Shown here: one piece after another, positions 1-3,255 of the stretch
Numbering within the stretch: the first letter of the stretch is position 1
Layout of the letters: each line of letters starts with the position of its first letter
From: Actinomycetes bacterium
GTDB taxonomy: Bacteria; Actinomycetota; Actinomycetes; Actinomycetales; Demequinaceae
DNA: 6,387 nucleotides
Direction of reading: 5' to 3'
Assembly: GCA_023428185.1 (NCBI GenBank)
Contig: JAEYYZ010000011.1
Coordinates: 1-6,387 of the forward strand
Program-made: the position numbers and the translations under genes
Notes under the pieces: model-generated
The model's input: the letters and a program-made list of their open reading frames with translations, nothing else
Told to the model about the DNA's origin: nothing
Databases searched by the model: none

Positions 1-1287
1 GACCTCATGCTCGCCAATCCATACGGCGCACGCAGTGTCATCATCCTGGGCGACGAGCAGCACTCGGACCCAGACGTGCGCGCCATCAAGACCGCCCTCG
101 CTCTGACAAGCCACCCAGACCGGCCGCAACTCAAACTCCACGTGGTGGGCCAAATCCGCAACGCGAGCAACGCCGAGGTGGCGCAACTGGTGGGCAAAGA
201 CGAGGTGAGCTGGATCTTCGCCACCGAGAAATTTGGCCAAATCACCGCTCAAACCAGCCGCCAACCCGGCCTCAGTGACGTGTACAGCGAACTGTTGAGC
301 TTTGAGGGCGATGAGATTTACTTCAGCTCACAGCCCGCCTTGTTCGGCAAGCCATACGCGGAGATAGTCCCAGCCTTCGCGGCATCGGCGGTGATGGGCA
401 TGACCTCCAAAGGCACAGTGATGCTCAACCCTGAGCCGTGGCGCACCTACGACGCGGGCGAACAGCTCATCCTCTTCACTCAAGACGACTCAAGCATCGT
501 GGCGACTGCGCCACATGAGCCCGATGCCACGGCCATCCAACCAGCCGTGAGTCACCCACAGGCCCCCGAGCACACTCTGGTGCTGGGCTTTAACAAACGC
601 GTGCCAGAGATGTTGGGTGAACTGGACGAATACGTCGCGACGGGCTCGAGCGTCACTATCGTCTCTGAAGTCCCCGTGGTGGGTCTCGCGGAGTTGGATG
701 ACTTCGAGCACCTCACCGTGACAGTGGCGCAAGGCAACACGTCCAGTCGCTCCACCCTGCTCAAGTTGGATCCCACCGCTTTTGACCACGCGATTGTGGT
801 GGCGTATCGGGACGAGATGAGTCTTCAAGACGCCGACGCTAAGACCCTGGTCACCTTGCTGCAGTTGCGCGAAATCATCAAGAAGACCGGCGCCCACTTG
901 AACATCGTGAGTGAAATGTTGGACGACAGGAATCGCAGGCTCGCTGAGGTAACCAAGACCGACGATTTCATTGTCAGCGACCACCTCATCAGCCTGATGA
1001 TGGCCCAAATCTCAGAGCATCACTTGCTGGCGGACGTCTTTGACGGGGTGTTCGGCGCTGACGGCTCCGAGGTGTACCTACGCCCCGCCGAGTGGTACGT
1101 GAAGCCCGGCGTGGAGGTGGACTTCTACACCGTGGTGGCGGCCGCGCTGGCACGCAATGAGACCGCAATTGGGTACATGTGCGTGGAGCATGACATCAGC
1201 GACGCCGTGGTGCGCATCAACCCGCTCAAGACCGAAGCGCGCGCGTACGGCCTTGGCGACCGGATCGTGGTGTTCTCGGAGCGCTAA
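1..1287 (+). CDS. CASTOR/POLLUX-like ion channel, RCK domains, C-terminal part
   Basis: The reading frame is open from the first base (D-L-M-L-A-N-P-Y...), so the true start lies upstream and the methionine at 7 is probably internal. About 428 residues remain. The start is a Rossmann-type RCK segment (SVIILGDEQHSD, then a conserved IRNASNAEVAQLVG stretch and WIFATEKFGQITAQTSRQPG), and a second nucleotide-binding-like fold begins near residue 190 (HTLVLGFNKRVPEMLGELDEY). This order and wording match the CASTOR/POLLUX channel family, first known from legume nuclear envelopes and common in actinobacteria as membrane ion channels. The pore helices would be encoded before the window. The cytosolic RCK part is expected to gate the channel in response to bound ligand or ion; the ion is not readable here. 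It ends TAA at 1285-1287, overlapping the stop of the convergent cupredoxin gene. Family call is firm; transport specificity is unknown. Confidence 0.85.
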   Translation, partial: DLMLANPYGARSVIILGDEQHSDPDVRAIKTALALTSHPDRPQLKLHVVGQIRNASNAEVAQLVGKDEVSWIFATEKFGQITAQTSRQPGLSDVYSELLSFEGDEIYFSSQPALFGKPYAEIVPAFAASAVMGMTSKGTVMLNPEPWRTYDAGEQLILFTQDDSSIVATAPHEPDATAIQPAVSHPQAPEHTLVLGFNKRVPEMLGELDEYVATGSSVTIVSEVPVVGLAELDDFEHLTVTVAQGNTSSRSTLLKLDPTAFDHAIVVAYRDEMSLQDADAKTLVTLLQLREIIKKTGAHLNIVSEMLDDRNRRLAEVTKTDDFIVSDHLISLMMAQISEHHLLADVFDGVFGADGSEVYLRPAEWYVKPGVEVDFYTVVAAALARNETAIGYMCVEHDISDAVVRINPLKTEARAYGLGDRIVVFSER

Positions 1288-1751
1288 CTCACCGTGATGG
1301 TTACTTCCATGCCCATGGCACGGTGGTCACCTATCGAGCAATACAGCACGTACGTGCCAGGCTCGAGTTCCACGGTCAAGGTGGTGCTTTCGCCTGAACT
1401 CACCACGTCGCTCGCGGCCTGAACGTTGGGCCCTTCGATCACGAGGTCATGCTCCATGGAGCCGTCGTTGACCAACTCAAAGGTGTAAGTGCCAGCAGTG
1501 AACTCCGTCTGCGACAGCGCATAGGCAAATTCGGTAGCACTCGCGGTGACCGGGGTTCCGGTGGCGTCGTCGTCCGAGTCACCCGTGTCGGTGTCGGTGT
1601 CTGCGCCAGTGCCGACCGTGGCCTCAACGGTGGTCGGGTCGTCGTCAACGGTCGGTGTGTCGCTGGTACAGCCAGTGAGCAAGACGGCCGACGCAGCGAC
1701 AACTGCTAAGGCCACGCGGGTCTTGAGTGACGGGGTGAGTGTGAGAGCCAT
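1284..1751 (-). CDS. Cupredoxin-domain lipoprotein (blue copper type)
   Basis: 155 residues. The N-terminus is a lipoprotein signal: hydrophobic stretch at about residues 12-25 and lipobox LLTGC with the lipidated cysteine at 28. An acidic, Thr/Asp-rich linker follows (about 30-66, including TDTDTDTGDSDDD), then one cupredoxin domain from about 70 to the end. Type 1 copper ligands can be placed: His101 in SMEHDLVIEG, Cys138 and His143 in YCSIGDHRAMGM, and Met148 as the axial ligand. It should therefore be a membrane-anchored, extracytoplasmic copper electron carrier or copper-binding protein; its redox partner is not visible. The start at 1751 is supported by a Shine-Dalgarno sequence GGGAGGA (complement of 1758-1764) 6 nt before the ATG. 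It diverges from the HAD phosphatase gene across 95 bp and converges on the channel gene, with the stop codons sharing bases. Confidence 0.87.
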   Translation of the reverse strand: MALTLTPSLKTRVALAVVAASAVLLTGCTSDTPTVDDDPTTVEATVGTGADTDTDTGDSDDDATGTPVTASATEFAYALSQTEFTAGTYTFELVNDGSMEHDLVIEGPNVQAASDVVSSGESTTLTVELEPGTYVLYCSIGDHRAMGMEVTITVS

Positions 1752-1834
1752 ACGAAATCCTCCCTAGAGGCGACCTGAGGGTAGTCGCTAGGAGTGCAAC
1801 GAACGGGCTCGACGGCAGATTCCGACGCATTCAG

Positions 1835-1840
1835 TAGCCT
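1835..1840 (+). promoter_or_regulatory. Candidate -10 box (TAGCCT) of a leaderless promoter
   Basis: TAGCCT fits the actinobacterial TAnnnT form of the -10 box and ends exactly 6 nt before the ATG at 1847, which would put the transcript start on or next to that ATG. No Shine-Dalgarno sequence is present in front of this gene, which agrees with leaderless expression. No convincing -35 box is seen. The same box and spacing recur before the gene at 5724. Confidence 0.5.
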
Positions 1841-1846
1841 GCTCGC

Positions 1847-2269
1847 ATGGCACGCAAACCCAGCGCGATCGTCGTCGATATCGACGGCACGCTCGCGCTC
1901 ATCACCGATCGCAACCCGTACTCCCACCTAGGCGTACTCAAGGACAAGCCAAACGGGCCCGTGATCGCCGTGGCCCAGGCGCTCGCAGCCGCAGGGCACA
2001 CGCTGGTCATAGTCTCGGGCCGTAGTGGCGCCGCCCGTGCGGACACCGAACTGTGGTTGCGGCGACACCTTGGCGCGCCCTTTGAAGGGCCGCACATGCG
2101 CGCCGACGGAGACGGCCGACAAGACGCCCTCATCAAGCGCGAGATCTACGACCGCGAGATCAAGCCGCGCTACGACGTGCTTTGCGTGCTTGATGATCGC
2201 GACCAGACGGTGCACATGTGGCGCAAGTTAGGACTCACGTGTTTGCAGGTCGCTCCAGGCGCGTTTTAG
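1847..2269 (+). CDS. HAD phosphatase resembling the 3'-phosphatase domain of T4 polynucleotide kinase
   Basis: 140 residues, one HAD domain, no kinase domain. Motif I is D11-I-D13-G-T (nucleophile Asp11, acid/base Asp13), motif II is VSGRSG with Ser57 and Arg59, the motif III lysine is probably Lys97, and motif IV is LDDRDQ with Asp116, Asp117 and Asp119. The surrounding words (NPYSHLG...KPNGPV, TELWLRRHLG, MRADGDGRQD, MWRKLGLTCLQVAPGAF) line up well with the C-terminal phosphatase of phage T4 Pnk, which removes 3'-phosphate and 2',3'-cyclic phosphate from nucleic acid ends. The likely reaction is thus 3'-end healing of RNA or DNA, in the cytoplasm. The start at 1847 is preceded by a -10-like box and no Shine-Dalgarno, so the message is probably leaderless. 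It lies about 380 bp upstream of the Y RNA/rsr module on the same strand. A link to RNA repair is plausible but rests on proximity. No ligase or kinase partner is in view. Confidence 0.85.
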   Translation: MARKPSAIVVDIDGTLALITDRNPYSHLGVLKDKPNGPVIAVAQALAAAGHTLVIVSGRSGAARADTELWLRRHLGAPFEGPHMRADGDGRQDALIKREIYDREIKPRYDVLCVLDDRDQTVHMWRKLGLTCLQVAPGAF

Positions 2270-2314
2270 CAGGCGTTTCGAACGTGAGTTTTGATTACGG
2301 TTTGGCAAAGTCGG

Positions 2315-2344
2315 TTGCGCGTCCCGGCTCACTACCCCTAGCGT
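2315..2344 (+). promoter_or_regulatory. Candidate sigma-70 type promoter
   Basis: TTGCGC at 2315-2320 and TAGCGT at 2339-2344 are separated by 18 bp and could serve as -35 and -10 boxes. The transcript would start near 2351, run through the small reading frame at 2411, and could continue into the Y RNA array and rsr. This is the best promoter-like pair I see ahead of the array. None was found directly before any individual Y RNA. Confidence 0.4.
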
Positions 2345-2351
2345 CGTCCCT

Positions 2352-2370
2352 CGTGCCCACAGGGGGCACG
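2352..2370. other. Short inverted repeat in the 5' leader region
   Basis: CGTGCCC (2352-2358) and GGGCACG (2364-2370) form a perfect 7-bp stem with loop ACAGG. There is no T-run after it, so a terminator of the preceding gene is not well supported. It sits just after the candidate promoter, so it may be a leader hairpin or an operator-like site. Confidence 0.4.
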
Positions 2371-2410
2371 CGTCGTACTTAAGACACCAACTCACAGAAA
2401 GGGGTGCGAC

Positions 2411-2557
2411 ATGCGAGATCTGAATATCGCGATCGCCGGCTTTGATGCCGCTGCGACGTCGCACCTCGGCTATGCCGAACGCGGCCCGTGGCAGCTCCAA
2501 CAGAGCGCTCCAGGACACCAGCGAGGCACATCAGTGAGATCACCTAAGCGCTCCTAA
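2411..2557 (+). CDS. Possible small protein, 48 residues, unknown
   Basis: An ATG at 2411 follows the ribosome-binding-site-like run AAAGGGG (2398-2404) with the usual 6-nt gap, and the frame stays open for 48 codons to TAA at 2555-2557. The product begins MRDLNIAIAGFDAAATSHLG, continues YAERGPWQLQQ, and ends in a basic, Ser/Arg/Lys-rich tail. I recognise no family, signal peptide or membrane segment. The good start site and upstream promoter candidate argue for a real gene or a translated leader. Against it are the low-complexity C-terminus, the lack of any known relative, and a stop codon inside a 10-bp tandem duplication, which suggests recent change at the 3' end. It could be a truncated remnant of a longer gene or an upstream reading frame of the Y RNA/rsr transcript. 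Confidence 0.35.
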   Translation: MRDLNIAIAGFDAAATSHLGYAERGPWQLQQSAPGHQRGTSVRSPKRS

Positions 2558-2562
2558 GCGCT
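2543..2562. repeat. Perfect 10-bp tandem duplication
   Basis: CCTAAGCGCT occurs twice with no gap (2543-2552 and 2553-2562). Each copy contains the palindrome AGCGCT. In the frame of the small gene at 2411, the second copy supplies the TAA stop. Replication slippage is the simplest origin. Confidence 0.95.
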
Positions 2563-2647
2563 TTCTCGCCGCAGGCCGCGCCCAAGGCGCCCGCTGGCAC
2601 ACCCCCCACCCCCCCTCACAACTCCACAGAGTTTTCAAGCACGATGC
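2563..2647. other. Gene-free stretch with C-tract and weak hairpin, upstream of the Y RNA array
   Basis: No coding frame is supported here. The stretch contains a pyrimidine tract of two C-runs separated by one A (2602-2615), then a 5-bp inverted repeat AACTC/GAGTT (2620-2624 and 2629-2633, loop CACA) followed by TT. The hairpin plus T-run is like a very weak intrinsic terminator on the + strand. It could equally be part of a leader ahead of the first Y RNA. No clear promoter boxes were found between it and 2648. Confidence 0.4.
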
Positions 2648-2723
2648 CGGCTAGGCGAGCCGCAGCCCCAGGGTTATCTGTCCCCAAGTACCTGAGGCAC
2701 TCACATGCTCGCCCCTCAAGCCG
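2648..2723 (+). ncRNA. Y RNA 'Y0', minimal form without tRNA-like domain
   Basis: The core runs 2654-2713. The closing helix GGCGAGC (2654-2660) pairs with GCTCGCC (2707-2713), the same 7-bp helix as in Y2. An outer helix CGGCT (2648-2652)/AGCCG (2719-2723) extends it across an internal loop. Inside, the 5' loop starts CGCAGCC, and GGTTATC (2672-2678) carries the TTATC element seen in all four units. A short second helix CAGG (2669-2672)/CCTG (2691-2694) is possible, and the 3' strand ends CTCACAT just before the closing helix, as in the other units. There is no T-arm, D-arm or acceptor-like stem. Of the four it fits the consensus least well (second helix one base out of register), so it may be a short Rsr-binding RNA or a decayed copy. 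Confidence 0.7.
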
Positions 2724-2726
2724 CAA

Positions 2727-2861
2727 GAGCGAACCGAAGAGACATCGGTTATCTGGCAAACGCGAGCTCTGCTCGTATGCGGATTCGAGTTCCGCGCCGG
2801 GCCATCTGGCCCGGTTTCCGAGTCGCAAGATTCGGTTCCGATCCTCGCCCCATGTTCGCTC
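2727..2861 (+). ncRNA. Y RNA 'Y1', T-arm kept, D-arm replaced by a GNRA hairpin
   Basis: The closing helix GAGCGAAC (2727-2734)/GTTCGCTC (2854-2861) is a perfect 8 bp. The 5' loop is CGAAGAGAC (9 nt), the second helix ATCGG (2744-2748)/CCGAT (2838-2842), then TTATC (2749-2753), and the 3' loop CCTCGCCCCAT (11 nt). The inserted domain has four hairpins: CGAGC/GCTCG with loop TCT (2763-2775); a tRNA-like T-arm with 5-bp stem GCGGA/TCCGC and 7-nt loop TTCGAGT (2779-2795); an acceptor-like 7-bp stem CCGGGCC/GGCCCGG closed by ATCT (2797-2814); and CCGAGTC/GATTCGG closed by a GCAA tetraloop (2818-2835). The last takes the place of the D-arm, so the T-loop has no D-loop to dock with. Anticodon-type stem and AGGTC variable loop are also absent. 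The Ro-binding half is well conserved while the effector half has diverged. Confidence 0.85.
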
Positions 2862-2872
2862 GCCGTGTCGTG

Positions 2873-3053
2873 TGCCGCATCGTCCGTAGCAAAGGCGAGC
2901 CGACGAGCAGTCGGTTATCACTTTCACTGATCAGGTCGCGGGTTCGAGTCCCGTCCGGGTGAGACTCCCGGTAGCTCAGATGGCAGAGCAGATGGCCGCA
3001 AGGCCACTCCGACCCTCACCACATGCTCGCCCCCTACTACGGCCGATGCGGCA
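2873..3053 (+). ncRNA. Y RNA 'Y2', circularly permuted tRNA mimic with long outer stem
   Basis: The core 2894-3031 has closing helix GGCGAGC (2894-2900)/GCTCGCC (3025-3031), 5' loop CGACGAGCA (9 nt), second helix GTCGG (2910-2914)/CCGAC (3009-3013), TTATC (2915-2919) and 3' loop CCTCACCACAT (11 nt). The inserted domain reads as a tRNA opened at the anticodon and joined at the acceptor: variable loop AGGTC (2933-2937), T-arm GCGGG-TTCGAGT-CCCGT (2938-2954), acceptor strands CCGGG/CCCGG joined by TGAGACT (2955-2971), U8-A9 (2972-2973), and D-arm GCTC-AGATGGCA-GAGC (2974-2989), whose loop has the GG needed to dock with the T-loop. Next to it is an extra hairpin TGGCC-GCAA-GGCCA (2993-3006). Outer helices CCGTAG/CTACGG (2884-2889, 3037-3042) and TGCCGCATCG/CGATGCGGCA (2873-2882, 3044-3053) lengthen the base. 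Bacterial Y RNAs that mimic tRNA are known partners of Rsr. Confidence 0.9.
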
Positions 3054-3061
3054 AACAAGAC

Positions 3062-3185
3062 GTGTGTGAGCCGAAGGAATTTCGGTTATCTGGACGGCAA
3101 GGTCGCGGGTTCGAGTCCCGCCCCCGATAGGGGTAGCTCAGTGAGAGCATGCCGCTTCCGAATCCATCACCATGCTCGCCCACAC
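3062..3185 (+). ncRNA. Y RNA 'Y3', most complete permuted tRNA mimic, next to rsr
   Basis: The closing helix is GAGC (3068-3071)/GCTC (3174-3177) with outer GTGTG (3062-3066)/CACAC (3181-3185). The 5' loop is CGAAGGAAT (9 nt), the second helix TTCGG (3081-3085)/CCGAA (3158-3162), then TTATC (3086-3090), and the 3' loop TCCATCACCAT (11 nt). CCGAAGG...GGTTATC closely resembles the 5' strand of human Y1. In the inserted domain an anticodon-type stem CGGCA (3095-3099)/TGCCG (3150-3154) is followed by variable loop AGGTC (3100-3104), T-arm GCGGG-TTCGAGT-CCCGC (3105-3121), a short acceptor stem CCCC/GGGG capped by GATA (3122-3133), U8-A9 (3134-3135), and D-arm GCTC-AGTGA-GAGC (3136-3148). The D-loop is shortened to 5 nt and lacks the GG pair. 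The anticodon loop is replaced by the junction to the Rsr-binding stem. It ends 70 nt before the rsr start codon and is probably processed from a shared transcript. Confidence 0.92.
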
Positions 3186-3255
3186 CCCAACAACAACCAA
3201 CAACACACCCGAAGCCCGGACACCCCGGGCCCAGAGAAAAGAAAGGAAGTGCATC
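3186..3255 (+). promoter_or_regulatory. rsr 5' leader: unstructured CAA-rich spacer, hairpin and ribosome-binding site
   Basis: After Y3 comes an A/C-only stretch rich in CAAC (3186-3210), which should be single-stranded. A 6-bp hairpin GCCCGG/CCGGGC with loop ACACC (3214-3230) follows, then a purine-rich run with AGGAAG (3244-3249), 6 nt before the ATG at 3256. No -10/-35 pair is evident, which fits rsr being read from the same transcript as the Y RNAs. The hairpin has no T-run and is not a convincing terminator. Confidence 0.5.

Noticed and set aside
490..1008. 172-codon open frame on the minus strand
   Set aside because: It lies wholly inside the well-conserved channel gene and has no recognisable features.
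2616..2927. Open frames on both strands across the Y RNA region (also 2644-2889, 2705-2962, 3066-3458)
   Set aside because: Their Arg/Ser/Pro-rich products follow from GC-rich structured RNA genes; no ribosome-binding sites or domains.
2928..2989. Ordinary tRNA gene(s) suggested by GGTTCGAGTCCCG and GGTAGCTCAG
   Set aside because: The T-arm lies before the D-arm, acceptor strands are joined by a short loop, and no anticodon loop or 3' CCA site exists. The Y RNA explanation accounts for all parts.
2648..3185. CRISPR-like array because of recurring motifs
   Set aside because: The repeated motifs are short, lie at varying intervals (about 60-170 nt) and pair with each other within units; there are no uniform repeats and spacers and no cas genes.
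3214..3230. Terminator between Y3 and rsr
   Set aside because: The stem is only 6 bp and is followed by a purine run rather than T residues; it overlaps the rsr leader.
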